A stretch of 60,129 bases of DNA from Myxococcales bacterium. GTDB taxonomy: Bacteria; Myxococcota; UBA727; GCA-2721815. The stretch covers positions 1-60,129 of the forward strand of contig PBLQ01000047.1 of NCBI GenBank assembly GCA_002721815.1. The letters are read 5' to 3'. Below the pieces are notes generated by a model, which did not search any database, was not told the origin of the DNA, and saw only the letters and a list, made by a program, of their open reading frames with translations. Below, piece after piece: positions 8,924 to 17,758 of this stretch (position 1 is the first letter of the stretch; every line of letters starts with the position of its first letter). A program made the position numbers and the translations under genes.

Positions 8924-8935
8924 GTGAAACCTCGA

Positions 8936-9649
8936 TTAAAAAGGATAAATCCAGCTGAAGAACCGTGAGAACCAACCTTGTCGCTGGTTGTCGGACATGA
9001 CACCGCGACCCACAAACTCGATTTCTGCTTCTGCAATCTTTGAACTCGAAATAATATTGTTTTGGTCAATGTCGATGGGTCGAATGATGCCCGAAAGATA
9101 AAAATGTTGTTCTTCATCATTGACCAAAATAACGCGGTGTCCTTCGACGAAGAGATTGCCGTTGGGCAGTACTTTCTTGACCACGGCGGAAACGGTCCCT
9201 GTCAGGTTTTCAGTACGACCGGTGGTGCCTTCGCCGCGGAAGCTGCCCGATGAACCGCCTTCAATATCGGGGGAAGCTGCATCACCGTCGATGGTCATGG
9301 CGCCGAGCATTTTACCTAGAAATGGGAAGGAAGTGATACTGCCTTGCGAATTGGAGGTGCGACTCATGGTGGTGTCCGCTTTGCGCTCCGCATTGGCGCT
9401 TTCTTCAATTTTAATGACCACAATGTCATTGGTTTGAAAGGCCCGCGCATCTGAGAATAACAACGTGTGCGCTGCGTTGCGTTGTTGCCACAAAGATCCG
9501 GTTTGTTGGGCTTCTTTTTGTCGCCGCAAGTCGTCCTGAGTGACCGGTCCAACCGGGTAGTCTCGCGTTTTAGGCACATATGGATCTACATGTTTTTGAG
9601 CACATCCAAAACAAAACAAAATGCAGATGGCTGTCAGTGTTTTTTTCAT
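8936..9649 (-). CDS. flgH: Flagellar L-ring lipoprotein FlgH
   Basis: Outer-membrane L-ring subunit, 237 residues. The N-terminus is a lipoprotein signal with lipobox ending FGC (Cys16). The family core is present: SLWQQRNAAHTLLFSDARAF, NDIVVIKIEESANAERKADT, LPNGNLFVEGHRVILVNDE and HFYLSGIIRPIDIDQNNII. Its presence with FlgI shows a Gram-negative envelope. The start overlaps the flgA stop by one base (TGATG), indicating translational coupling. Confidence 0.96.
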   Translation of the reverse strand: MKKTLTAICILFCFGCAQKHVDPYVPKTRDYPVGPVTQDDLRRQKEAQQTGSLWQQRNAAHTLLFSDARAFQTNDIVVIKIEESANAERKADTTMSRTSNSQGSITSFPFLGKMLGAMTIDGDAASPDIEGGSSGSFRGEGTTGRTENLTGTVSAVVKKVLPNGNLFVEGHRVILVNDEEQHFYLSGIIRPIDIDQNNIISSSKIAEAEIEFVGRGVMSDNQRQGWFSRFFSWIYPF

Positions 9650-10317
9650 CAGTGAACCTCTACGTAAAGGGTGTCATTTTCGTAAGAGCCGCGTACTTTT
9701 TTGCCAGATGGTAAAACGGCGCAGGGGAGGGAGCCGTTGCAAGGAACAGCACGGCCTTTTTGCTTGATTTGAATGGCTTGGGCTTGCACCACGACCGTTA
9801 CATCGCTGCCAGGTTCTGGCCCCAAGGCTCGCACATCGTTGTCGCGAATGGGACTGGCTTTTGGAATGTACCGATTGGCGACCTTATCGGTCAGATTGCC
9901 TTGATAGGGCAAACGGCCATTTTTGATTTCACGCCACCGTTGTTTGAAATTACCTTCTAATAGCGCACCGTTTTGAACCGGCCGTGTGGCAACCCACATT
10001 TTGGCTTTGAGCTGAATGCTAACCCATGCCCAACCTTGGCAGGAAACCCCGTGATTGTCGTGTCCGGTGGTTTTCACGAGGACGCGGCCCGACCGATTGA
10101 TGGCTCGATCCACTTGGGCGTACCGAAGGTGACATTTCGCGGGGATGCGAGAACGGTAACTGCGATAGGCTATTTTAGCATTTTTCACCGTGACCCCATC
10201 GCGTACCGCCGATTTAATAATGGAAGGGACGTTGACTTTTTTGGCTTCCACCGAAGAAGCAGTGAAAAACAAAAATCCAAAGGCCAAGAATGAAGATAAG
10301 CAAATGGGCGATCTCAT
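9649..10317 (-). CDS. flgA: P-ring assembly chaperone FlgA
   Basis: Periplasmic chaperone for FlgI, 222 residues. It has a signal peptide (about 1-25, FGFLFFTASSVEA) and a C-terminal SAF domain: VATRPVQNGALLEGNFKQRW, then GSDVTVVVQAQAIQIKQKG and the closing VRGSYENDTLYVEVH. Four Cys residues in the mature part may form disulfides. It lies between flgG and flgH with spacing of 8 bases and a 1-base overlap. Confidence 0.9.
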   Translation of the reverse strand: MRSPICLSSFLAFGFLFFTASSVEAKKVNVPSIIKSAVRDGVTVKNAKIAYRSYRSRIPAKCHLRYAQVDRAINRSGRVLVKTTGHDNHGVSCQGWAWVSIQLKAKMWVATRPVQNGALLEGNFKQRWREIKNGRLPYQGNLTDKVANRYIPKASPIRDNDVRALGPEPGSDVTVVVQAQAIQIKQKGRAVPCNGSLPCAVLPSGKKVRGSYENDTLYVEVH

Positions 10318-10325
10318 GAGAACTC

Positions 10326-11111
10326 CTAGCGCATGTTGCCTAGTTTTTGCAGCATCTGATCTGCTGATTGAATCACTTTGGAATTCATTTCGTAGGCACG
10401 TTGTGCTGAAATCATTCCGATCATTTCAGTAATGGCTTCGACATTGGAGGATTCGAGGAACCCCTGTATGATTCCGCCTGCTTCATCGGTGGTGGGCTGG
10501 GTACGAATAGGGGGTCCACTGGCTTCTGTTTCCACGAGCACATTGCCACCGATACTCTCCAAACCACCTGGGTTCACGAAAAGGGCAAGTTCAATTTGAC
10601 CAATCTCTTCATGTTCTGGTGCATTGGGTCGTTCCACCATGATGCGGCCATCAGCATGAATCATAACGTGTTTTGTATCTGCTGGGAGATTGACTTGTGG
10701 GAAGACCAAATCACCACTGGCAGTGACCATACGCCCCTCCGAATCCACACGGAAATTTCCAGCGCGGCTGTAGGCGATTTCACCATCGGGTCTTTGCACT
10801 TGGAAAAAGCCAGGCCCCTCAATGGCGAGGTCCATGGGATTCTCTGTGGACTCCAGGCTGCCTTGTGAGAAGGTACGGGTGGTGGCCCTGGTGCGGACCC
10901 CCATGCCGACTTCTAGGGCTGTGGATTCAGTGCCACCCGTTGGATTGGGAGCGGCGGCCGGGCGAATCTTTTCAGAAAGTAATTCTTCAAATTCGGGTCG
11001 GCTTTTTTTGAAACCAACGGTACCTTGGTTTGCGAGATTGTTTGCAATCACGCTCATGCGGGTTTCTTGGGCGTGCATACCGGTTGCGGCAGTGTATAAT
11101 GAGCGAAACAT
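10326..11111 (-). CDS. flgG: Flagellar distal rod protein FlgG
   Basis: Distal rod subunit, 261 residues, normal length. The N-terminus MFRSLYTAATGMHAQETRMS and VIANNLANQGTVGFKKSRPE are FlgG-specific forms of the rod/hook motif; EFEELLSEKIRPAAAPNPTG follows. The C-terminus SSNVEAITEMIGMISAQRAY is canonical. It lies 11 bases downstream of flgF, as in most flagellar systems. Confidence 0.97.
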   Translation of the reverse strand: MFRSLYTAATGMHAQETRMSVIANNLANQGTVGFKKSRPEFEELLSEKIRPAAAPNPTGGTESTALEVGMGVRTRATTRTFSQGSLESTENPMDLAIEGPGFFQVQRPDGEIAYSRAGNFRVDSEGRMVTASGDLVFPQVNLPADTKHVMIHADGRIMVERPNAPEHEEIGQIELALFVNPGGLESIGGNVLVETEASGPPIRTQPTTDEAGGIIQGFLESSNVEAITEMIGMISAQRAYEMNSKVIQSADQMLQKLGNMR

Positions 11112-11122
11112 ATTTCTCTCCT

Positions 11123-11824
11123 TTAGACCTTGCCAATTTGGATGGCTCGGTCGTCAATTTTACGGTAAGTTTGAACGGCTTGAACGGCGTGATCGAAAAG
11201 TCGTTGGGTATGCATCATGTCAACGGATGCTTCCAACGCACTGATATTGGATAACTCTATTTCACCCACGCGAACGCGATTGTCCGCCATTTCCGATTCG
11301 CCATTTTTGGCTTTAACAATAGATGCAGACACCCGTTCCAATTCACCTTCAAGGCTATAGGTGCCCAACTGTTCAATGCGATTATCGCCAGACCAAACGG
11401 TCCCATCTGCACTGATTCTCACTGGGGCATCTGGGGGCATGACAATAGGGGAGCCCCCTTCACTCATCACAGGGTTCCCTGCGATGGTTAATGTCCCATC
11501 AGGCTGGACGGTGAGATGACCGTTACGGGTGAATCCCATATCACCGTTTTTCATTTCCACTTGAAAGTAGTTTTCGCCCGCTGGAATAACATCCAATGGG
11601 TTGCCCGTTTGTCGAATGAGTCCCATACGATGGTCAAGTCCAGCATCCACAGTGGCTACAGAGGCCATGTTTCCATCGGCCCCATCGGGGAAAAAGGTTT
11701 CAAAGGCGTACATGTTGGCCTTAAAGCCGGGTGTATCGGCATTGGCCAGGTTATCTGCGATGGCTTCAAGTTCTCGCTCACGCGAGGACATGGCCGTCAT
11801 TCCTACATACATTCCGTCTGACAT
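11123..11824 (-). CDS. flgF: Flagellar proximal rod protein FlgF
   Basis: Proximal rod subunit, 233 residues. It begins MSDGMYVGMTAMSSRERELE and carries IADNLANADTPGFKANMYAF, and ends with the family helix around ALEASVDMMHTQRLFDHAVQ. It is the first gene of the operon flgF-flgG-flgA-flgH-flgI-flgJ-flgM and beyond. A strong AAAGGAGG ribosome site and a -24/-12 promoter stand just upstream. Confidence 0.92.
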   Translation of the reverse strand: MSDGMYVGMTAMSSRERELEAIADNLANADTPGFKANMYAFETFFPDGADGNMASVATVDAGLDHRMGLIRQTGNPLDVIPAGENYFQVEMKNGDMGFTRNGHLTVQPDGTLTIAGNPVMSEGGSPIVMPPDAPVRISADGTVWSGDNRIEQLGTYSLEGELERVSASIVKAKNGESEMADNRVRVGEIELSNISALEASVDMMHTQRLFDHAVQAVQTYRKIDDRAIQIGKV

Positions 11825-11850
11825 AAATGCCTCCTTTCCACCCGGATTAA

Positions 11851-11868
11851 TGCATGTGGTGCACCAAA
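11851..11868 (-). promoter_or_regulatory. Sigma-54 (-24/-12) promoter for flgF operon
   Basis: On the minus strand the sequence TTGGTGCACCACATGCA has GG and GC exactly 12 bases apart, as in the sigma-54 consensus TTGGCACGNNNNTTGCA. It ends 26 bases before the flgF start, leaving a short leader that contains AAAGGAGG. The -24 half is less perfect (TGGTGC) than at fliL and flhF. Confidence 0.65.
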
Positions 11869-11999
11869 GGGTGCGCGAAGGGCCTAAGCATCTGTAAGTA
11901 ATATGGTTTTTGTTTTCGAGTCGCCTTGATTAGGCGGGGTGCAGATGCTGATGAGGTAAAAATGACAGATTTCTGACGAAAAAAGAGATCTCAAAAAGC

Positions 12000-12027
12000 T
12001 AAAGGAAAAAAAAAAGGTGGCCGATGT
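12000..12027 (+). promoter_or_regulatory. Possible sigma-28 promoter at the FliJ-like gene
   Basis: TAAA (12000-12003) and GCCGATGT (12020-12027) resemble the sigma-28 elements TAAA and GCCGATAA, separated by 16 bases instead of the usual 15. The -10 box ends 7 bases before the start codon, which would make the transcript nearly leaderless. Weak evidence. Confidence 0.3.
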
Positions 12028-12034
12028 GTGAATC

Positions 12035-12460
12035 ATGAAGAAACAAAATCGCTTAGATACTTTGGTTTGGATTAACGAGCAGAAGGAGGGGCAGGCCCGT
12101 GAAAAGGTCATGCTGCTTTCTGAGCGTCACCAAGGTTTAGAAAATCAACGTAAAGCGTTGAAAGAGGCCTATATTCGCTGTGAAGCAAATGGCAAGAAGG
12201 CGGTGATGTGGGAAGTTGCACAGGCAGCGGCCCGGCGACTCGTCGCTCAGATAGAGTCGGTAGAACAAGAGCTGGAAAAGTCTGCAAAGATTTTGGAAGA
12301 GGCTCGAACACATCACCAAAAAACCTATGCCGATCTCAAAGCCGTTTTGCGCTTACGTGATAACCGTCTTCTCGAGCTCAAGCAGGCAGAAGACAAGAAG
12401 GAGCAAAAGGTCATGGATGACCTCGCTGTGATGATGTTCGCACGCAAAGCAGCGTCCTGA
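12035..12460 (+). CDS. fliJ: FliJ-like flagellar export component (opposite strand to cluster)
   Basis: A 141-residue, almost entirely coiled-coil cytoplasmic protein. It opens MKKQNRLDTLVWINEQKEGQ and closes KVMDDLAVMMFARKA, a pattern, length and heptad character that fit FliJ, the central stalk-like protein of the FliI ATPase. No fliJ is present next to fliI, where motE follows directly, so this is the best candidate. It is the only flagellar gene here on the plus strand, placed between flgF and fliA and followed by its own terminator. FliJ sequences diverge strongly, so a different coiled-coil protein cannot be excluded. Confidence 0.65.
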   Translation: MKKQNRLDTLVWINEQKEGQAREKVMLLSERHQGLENQRKALKEAYIRCEANGKKAVMWEVAQAAARRLVAQIESVEQELEKSAKILEEARTHHQKTYADLKAVLRLRDNRLLELKQAEDKKEQKVMDDLAVMMFARKAAS

Positions 12461-12508
12461 TTTTTGAATCGAGTTTTTTCATAAAAAAGCCTGAGCCACA
12501 CGCTTTTT

Positions 12509-12543
12509 CCTCCTGGCAGCTTAAAGTTGGGAGGTTTTTTTTT
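12509..12543 (+). terminator. Rho-independent terminator after the FliJ-like gene
   Basis: CCTCC (12509-12513) pairs with GGAGG (12530-12534) and is followed by a run of nine T. It lies 48 bases after the stop codon. Confidence 0.75.
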
Positions 12544-12547
12544 GCCT

Positions 12548-12575
12548 AAAAAAAGCCGCTGACAAGAGCGGCTTA
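12548..12575 (-). terminator. Rho-independent terminator after fliA
   Basis: In the minus direction AAGCCGCT, a 6-base loop and AGCGGCTT form a perfect 8-bp stem followed by a T-run. It ends the flhF-flhG-fliA unit 25 bases after the fliA stop and stands back-to-back with the terminator of the convergent FliJ-like gene. Confidence 0.85.
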
Positions 12576-12599
12576 TTTAATTGGATGGCTTGAAAATGA

Positions 12600-13310
12600 T
12601 TAATCGTCGTTTTCTTCAGCTTCGATGTTCTCGCGAACCAGTTTGATGGCCTGCCCATGAAGTTGACAGACACGGGGTTCGGAGACACCCAAAATCCCAG
12701 CAATTTCGCGATAGGTGAGGGCTTCTACGTAGTGGAGAGAGAGAACCAATTGTAACCGTTCGGGTAACGTTCCGATAGACCGGGTGACGAGGGCTTTGAG
12801 CTCTTTATTTTCCAATAAGGTAAATGGCGAAGTGTCTTGTTCTTCGTGATAGGGCTCGATTTTTTGGATGTCCACGATGGGCTGGGTGAGACCTTGAAGG
12901 TTACCCAGTTGCGCAATGTCGATTTCCAGCTCTTCGCAAAGCTCTTCATTGGTGGGTTCTCGTCCTAAATCATTGGCCAAACGTTTTCGGGCGTTTTTCA
13001 TGCCTTCGGTTTGGGCACGTAAGCGTCTTGGCAAGTGGTCTTGCTTGCGCATTTCGTCCAGCATAGAGCCACGGATGCGGTGTTCCGCGAAGGTTTCGAA
13101 CTTGATACCACGGCTGGTGTCGAAACGGCGATGGGCATCGAGCAGGGCCATGGCGCCGGAGACCCAGAGGTCATCAAACATGTCGTACATTCCCGTGCGC
13201 ATGGTCAGTCGATGGGCACAACGGTCGATCAGACCGCTGTGGGTCTTGATGAGCTCGTTTTCATCCACCGGCTTGCTGGTATAGGCTTGGATTGCACGTT
13301 CTGCTGTCAT
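12600..13310 (-). CDS. fliA: Flagellar sigma factor FliA (sigma-28)
   Basis: RNA polymerase sigma factor for late flagellar genes, 236 residues. Region 2 is seen as GMYDMFDDLWVSGAMALLDA and RFDTSRGIKFETFAEHRIRG, with SMLDEMRKQDHLPRRLR; region 4 as LPERLQLVLSLHYVEALTYR followed by EIAGILGVSEPRVCQLH. It begins 2 bases after flhG ends and is last in its operon. It is controlled post-translationally by FlgM (6722-7015). Confidence 0.96.
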   Translation of the reverse strand: MTAERAIQAYTSKPVDENELIKTHSGLIDRCAHRLTMRTGMYDMFDDLWVSGAMALLDAHRRFDTSRGIKFETFAEHRIRGSMLDEMRKQDHLPRRLRAQTEGMKNARKRLANDLGREPTNEELCEELEIDIAQLGNLQGLTQPIVDIQKIEPYHEEQDTSPFTLLENKELKALVTRSIGTLPERLQLVLSLHYVEALTYREIAGILGVSEPRVCQLHGQAIKLVRENIEAEENDD

Positions 13311-13312
13311 GA

Positions 13313-14188
13313 TTAATTCGCCATTGTTGTGGATTCACGCAGAACCCTTTGCCAAAGAAACTTGAGCCCTCCATCCAAATTGTTTGGGGCAGGACGGTCT
13401 AAGAGATTGGTGTATAACGTGGCGACTGCCCGAGCAGCGGGGCAGTTGGGATACAGGTCTACAAAAGGTTTTTGTGACAAGATTGCGCGCCTAACGTCGT
13501 CATCGCGGGGAACAAAGCCATAGTAGTTCACATGGGCATTTAAGAACCGAGAGGTGACCATGGTGAGTTTTTGGAAAATATCGCGTGCAGCAGCTTCGTG
13601 TGGGGCTGCATTGACCACCACGTTGAAATGCTGCACCCCAGCCTGTTGGGAAAGCACTTTGACAGTGGCATAGGCGTCGGTGAGGGAGGTGGGCTCAGGT
13701 GCCACCACCAGCAAGGTTTCTTGGGCAGCACCGGCGAAGAAGAGCACATTGTCTCCAATGCCAGCGCTCACATCGATGAGAATGGTATCAAATTGGTCTT
13801 CGAGTGGGTCAAATGCAGAAATCAGGCGCATTTGGTCCTCTGTGCTGAGTTGGGTGAGTTGTTGAACCCCTGAGCCTGCAGCAAGAATTCGCACATTGTG
13901 GGGGCCCGTCCCGAGCACGTGGTCGATGGGCATTTCTTCGTTGAGCAGATGCCCCAAATGAAATTGTGGTTTGATGCCCAAAAGAATCTCTGCATTGGCC
14001 AAGCCCAAGTCCGCATCAATGATGAGCACTTTACGCCCAGCTTTGGCTGCAGTGATGCCCAGATTGACAGTAAGTGATGTCTTACCCACGCCGCCTTTTC
14101 CGCTGGCAACGGCGATCACCCTCAGTGGGCGTTGGGGGGCTTTGTTCTCGGACATGTGTTTCCTCAGGTTGTGGGCTTGGTCTAACAT
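13313..14188 (-). CDS. flhG: Flagellar number regulator FlhG (MinD-like ATPase)
   Basis: FlhG (FleN/YlxH) limits flagellar number and stimulates FlhF GTPase. At 291 residues it has a deviant Walker A (GKGGVGKT, 30-37), DADLGLAN for the MinD switch I region and DVSAGIGDNVLFF for switch II. The start at 14188 is supported by the N-terminal DQAHNLR (residues 3-9), which is the DQAxxLR activator helix known from FlhG; starting at the second Met would lose it. It lies between flhF and fliA. Confidence 0.94.
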   Translation of the reverse strand: MLDQAHNLRKHMSENKAPQRPLRVIAVASGKGGVGKTSLTVNLGITAAKAGRKVLIIDADLGLANAEILLGIKPQFHLGHLLNEEMPIDHVLGTGPHNVRILAAGSGVQQLTQLSTEDQMRLISAFDPLEDQFDTILIDVSAGIGDNVLFFAGAAQETLLVVAPEPTSLTDAYATVKVLSQQAGVQHFNVVVNAAPHEAAARDIFQKLTMVTSRFLNAHVNYYGFVPRDDDVRRAILSQKPFVDLYPNCPAARAVATLYTNLLDRPAPNNLDGGLKFLWQRVLRESTTMAN

Positions 14189-14243
14189 AGGCTGGGGTCG
14201 GTTTTAAAACTTTAAAGGCGTGAAGTGAAGAATTTGACGCTAA

Positions 14244-15596
14244 TTATATGTCTAAAATCAAGTCTACCAGTTTTTGGCTGTCGGCTTGATGAAGGTCCTC
14301 CGGAACGGTTTGCCCATCCGTGTAGCAACACAGGGGGGTAGAGGGCGAAATTTCAGCCGCAAAAATGCTTCCAGGGCTGAAACTCTCGTCGATTTTGGTG
14401 ATGATGACGCCTTTATGGGCGGCCATGCGGTAGGTCGAGGCAGCCCCGGCCATTTGGAGATAGCCACAGGCTGCACTGAGCGTCAGGTAGATTTCGAGCC
14501 CCGGAATGCGCTGCAAAATCCCGGTTTGCTTTAAAATGGAGCTTTTGTCGGCCCGTCCTGCGGTATCCACCAAGACCAAATCACAATCTTGGGTTTGCTC
14601 GATGGCTTCGGCCAACTCGTCTTCATTGCGACAAATAAAAGTGGGGGCGGACATGATTTCGCCGTAGCGCTTCAATTGTTCCGCTGCCCCAATTCTAAAT
14701 GTATCTATAGATATAAGAGCAACACTTAAACGAGATTCGATGATTGCTCGTGCTGCAATTTTGGCGATGGTGGTGGTTTTGCCCACGCCGGTTGGGCCCA
14801 CCAACGCCATGATTTTCCGACGTTGTGTTTTCCAAGGTGGGGTCATGGCAGGCAGACGCTTGCGCATTGCGGCTGCCACCTCTTTTCTTAGGGTTTGATT
14901 TGAGTGACACGTTTGTGGGGTAAGGCGACACTCAATGATATCCTCAGCAATTTCCTCAGAAAGGCCTTTTCGCTGCAGCTCACGCATCAATTGTCGTGCG
15001 TGGGGCGGCATGTGCGAATAGGGCAAATCCGAAGTGGGCATTGCTTTGGAGGGTTTTTGGGGAAGGTTTTGTGATTTCGTAGCGGCGATAAGCGCTTGGG
15101 CATTCTGTGCCAAGATACTTTTGCCTGTCTGCTCGTTGGCTCTTAAGTTACGAGGCTCAATTTCCTCGATATCATAAGGTTCGGGCTCTTCGTTGATGTC
15201 CTGCTTTAAGTTGGCGGGCAAAGCCTGCATGAATGATTGTGTCTCAGGTTCAACTTTTACTTTCTCCTGTAAAGGTACAGGATTGTTGGCACTTTCCCAC
15301 TCTTCAAAGATCCAGTTGTCATCTTTGGTGAACGCGGGATGTTTGGAGACCGGGGCGGTCTCATTCGTGGCACCATAAGCAGCAGCAGCTTTCTTTTGGG
15401 CGCGCTTGTCTTTTTTGGATTGGGGTTTTTGTGCAGGAAGGGCTGCTGTGATTTCGATTTCACCCCTTTTGAACAGGTTGCCGCCCACTTCGCGCGTGGA
15501 GATGATGACCGCGTCTGGGCCCATCATGGCTTTAACGATGTCTAAAGCGGCTTTGGGGTCTTGAGCTCTAAAGGTGCGTACCGTGTTGTGGTTCAT
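14244..15596 (-). CDS. flhF: Flagellar placement GTPase FlhF
   Basis: SRP-type GTPase that sets the site of polar flagellar assembly. The B domain (about 1-190) is variable and charged; the NG domain follows with P-loop GPTGVGKTT (267-275), SIDTFRIGAAEQLKRYGEIM around 295-315, DTAGR (344-348) and TKID (400-403). The presence of flhF and flhG points to polar flagellation. It has GAGGAGG upstream and its own sigma-54 promoter, so flhF-flhG-fliA form one unit. Confidence 0.96.
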   Translation of the reverse strand: MNHNTVRTFRAQDPKAALDIVKAMMGPDAVIISTREVGGNLFKRGEIEITAALPAQKPQSKKDKRAQKKAAAAYGATNETAPVSKHPAFTKDDNWIFEEWESANNPVPLQEKVKVEPETQSFMQALPANLKQDINEEPEPYDIEEIEPRNLRANEQTGKSILAQNAQALIAATKSQNLPQKPSKAMPTSDLPYSHMPPHARQLMRELQRKGLSEEIAEDIIECRLTPQTCHSNQTLRKEVAAAMRKRLPAMTPPWKTQRRKIMALVGPTGVGKTTTIAKIAARAIIESRLSVALISIDTFRIGAAEQLKRYGEIMSAPTFICRNEDELAEAIEQTQDCDLVLVDTAGRADKSSILKQTGILQRIPGLEIYLTLSAACGYLQMAGAASTYRMAAHKGVIITKIDESFSPGSIFAAEISPSTPLCCYTDGQTVPEDLHQADSQKLVDLILDI

Positions 15597-15618
15597 GGGT
15601 AACCTCCTCTCTTTAACG

Positions 15619-15637
15619 AAGCACGTTTCGTGCCAAA
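15619..15637 (-). promoter_or_regulatory. Sigma-54 promoter for flhF-flhG-fliA
   Basis: Minus-strand TTTGGCACGAAACGTGCTT matches the -24 element TTGGCACG fully, and the -12 GC lies 12 bases from GG. It occupies the 68-base gap between flhA and flhF and ends 22 bases before the flhF start. The element also contains the small inverted repeat GCACG-AAA-CGTGC. Confidence 0.8.
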
Positions 15638-15664
15638 GGGAATGTCAATTTCTCGACACTGGGT

Positions 15665-17758
15665 TTAGACAGGCCTTGGAACCAGTTCGATGATGCCCGT
15701 GGGCTCCAGCTGGGTGCCTGGTGAGAGTTCTCTGGCGGTGACCACTGAAAGGTCACCCAAAAAGCGATTGGCAAAGTCAAAAAGCGGACGCCGCAAGTCT
15801 GAAGGGGCAATGACCACAGTGGGGAGTCCAGCAGAGGCCAATGCTTGTGCATTTTGCTCCAGTTGCTCCATGAGCATTCGGGCCACGTCCAAATCGGGGG
15901 TCAGCATGGGTTCGCCATCAGCGGCCACCATGGTGCCTCGCAACAGGTCTTCGGTTTGACGGGTCAGGGTCATGGCGTGAACTGCGCCGGTTTCGTTGCA
16001 CACCGTCGACGTGATTTGCCGTGCCATGCGCTTGCGGGTTTGTTCAATCATGTAGGGCAGCTCTTTGCTCTTGGTGGATGCATCGGCCACAGCTTCCAAA
16101 ATGGTGACCATGTCCCGCACAGAAATACGTTCTTTGAGCAACCCACGAACGACGCCCACCAGCTCACCCAAGGAGACCAAGTTGGGCACCACGTCTTCAA
16201 CCAGTTTGGGGGCTTCTCTGCCCACCATATTGAGCAATTCTTGGACTTCTTGGCGTCCCACCAGCTCATGGGCAATCTTTTTCAGGACTTCTGACAAATG
16301 GGTGGTGATCACGGAGGGGCCGTCTACCAGGGTGTAACCTTTCGCATCGGCTTCTTCACGTTTCTTTTCCTCAATCCACATGGCGGGAAGCCCGAATGCG
16401 GGTTCTTTGGCTTCAATGCCCTTGACGTTGGGCAGTTGGCCGGTGCCTTCCAGGGCCATCAGGCGGTCGGAGAATGCGATGCCTTTGGCCACTTCGACGC
16501 CGCGCAGAACAACCCGGTAGTCATTGGCCTCAAGGTTCAAATTGTCTCGCAAATGTACAGAGGGGAGAATGATACCCAACTCGGCAGCCAACTGTTTGCG
16601 AAGGGAGGTGATGCGACCAGGCAGTTCGCCGCCGCGGTCCACATCGATCAGGGCCAAGAGACCGTAGCCCACTTCCAGCTCAAGGGTGTCCACTTGGAGC
16701 AGGTCTTCGAGGGTCTGTTGTTCACTTTTCGCCTCTTCTTCGGCATCTGCGGGCGCACCGCTCAGGCCTGCTTTCTTGAGCCGCTCTTCGTCTTTTTCTT
16801 TCCGGGCCACACGTTGTGCCAAGTAAATGGCGCCGCCAGCAAGCCCCGCGAATGCGAAAAGAGGCATGCCAGGAATCATACCGATGGCCAACATCACCGC
16901 TGATGCAGAGATAAGGGTTTGGCTGTTACCAAAAATCTGTCCACTCAATTGCAGACCAAGCTGGGTTCTATCACCGGTACGGGTAACAACGATACCTGCA
17001 GCTACGGAGATGAGCAGGGCGGGCATTTGCGATACCAAACCATCACCCACCGTTAAAATTGTATAGGTATCTACTGCTTGTCCGAAGCCAAGGTTGTTTT
17101 GCACCATACCGGCGATGAGGCCACCGACGATGTTAATACCCGTAATAATGAGGCCGGCGATGGCATCCCCACGGACGAATTTAGATGCACCGTCCATGGC
17201 GCCAAAGAATTCGGCTTCTTGCTCTAATGTACTGCGACGTTCTTGTGCTTGTGCCTCAGTGATGGCGCCTGCAGCCAAATCAGCGTCAATGGCCATTTGC
17301 TTACCGGGGAGGGCATCCAAGGTGAAACGGGCAGCCACTTCTGACACACGGCCAGAACCTTTGGTAATGACCATGAAGTTAACGATAATCAAGATGAGAA
17401 AGATCACCAAACCGATGATCACACTACCGCCCACAGCAAACTCACCAAAAGTTTGAATCACGCTACCGGCGGCGGCGGGACCGGTGTGACCATCTCTTAA
17501 AATTAATCGGGTGGTGGCAACGTTGAGACCCAGTCGAAACAGGGTGGTGATCAACAACATGGCGGGGAAGACAGAGAATTCAAGAGCGCGTTTCAAGCGT
17601 AAGGCCACCAACATCATGGTAACCGCCAACCCAACATTCATGGCCAATAAAAGGTCCATGGCCACAGCGGGAAGGGGCATAATCAGAATGCCCAAAATAC
17701 CGATCACGCCCATGGCGACCAGTCTTTCAAGTGTTACGGATTGTTGTTGCTCATTCAT
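15665..17758 (-). CDS. flhA: Flagellar export gate protein FlhA
   Basis: Largest membrane component of the export gate, 697 residues. Eight N-terminal membrane segments (about 15-315) include GLNVATTRLIL and the highly conserved cytoplasmic FHIPEP-like loop, seen here as VVITKGSGRVSEVAARFTLD then ALPGKQMAIDADLAAGAI. The soluble C-terminal domain (about 350-697) receives chaperone-substrate complexes. The start overlaps the end of flhB by 8 bases, which indicates coupling; it ends the fliL-flhA unit. Confidence 0.97.
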   Translation of the reverse strand: MNEQQQSVTLERLVAMGVIGILGILIMPLPAVAMDLLLAMNVGLAVTMMLVALRLKRALEFSVFPAMLLITTLFRLGLNVATTRLILRDGHTGPAAAGSVIQTFGEFAVGGSVIIGLVIFLILIIVNFMVITKGSGRVSEVAARFTLDALPGKQMAIDADLAAGAITEAQAQERRSTLEQEAEFFGAMDGASKFVRGDAIAGLIITGINIVGGLIAGMVQNNLGFGQAVDTYTILTVGDGLVSQMPALLISVAAGIVVTRTGDRTQLGLQLSGQIFGNSQTLISASAVMLAIGMIPGMPLFAFAGLAGGAIYLAQRVARKEKDEERLKKAGLSGAPADAEEEAKSEQQTLEDLLQVDTLELEVGYGLLALIDVDRGGELPGRITSLRKQLAAELGIILPSVHLRDNLNLEANDYRVVLRGVEVAKGIAFSDRLMALEGTGQLPNVKGIEAKEPAFGLPAMWIEEKKREEADAKGYTLVDGPSVITTHLSEVLKKIAHELVGRQEVQELLNMVGREAPKLVEDVVPNLVSLGELVGVVRGLLKERISVRDMVTILEAVADASTKSKELPYMIEQTRKRMARQITSTVCNETGAVHAMTLTRQTEDLLRGTMVAADGEPMLTPDLDVARMLMEQLEQNAQALASAGLPTVVIAPSDLRRPLFDFANRFLGDLSVVTARELSPGTQLEPTGIIELVPRPV

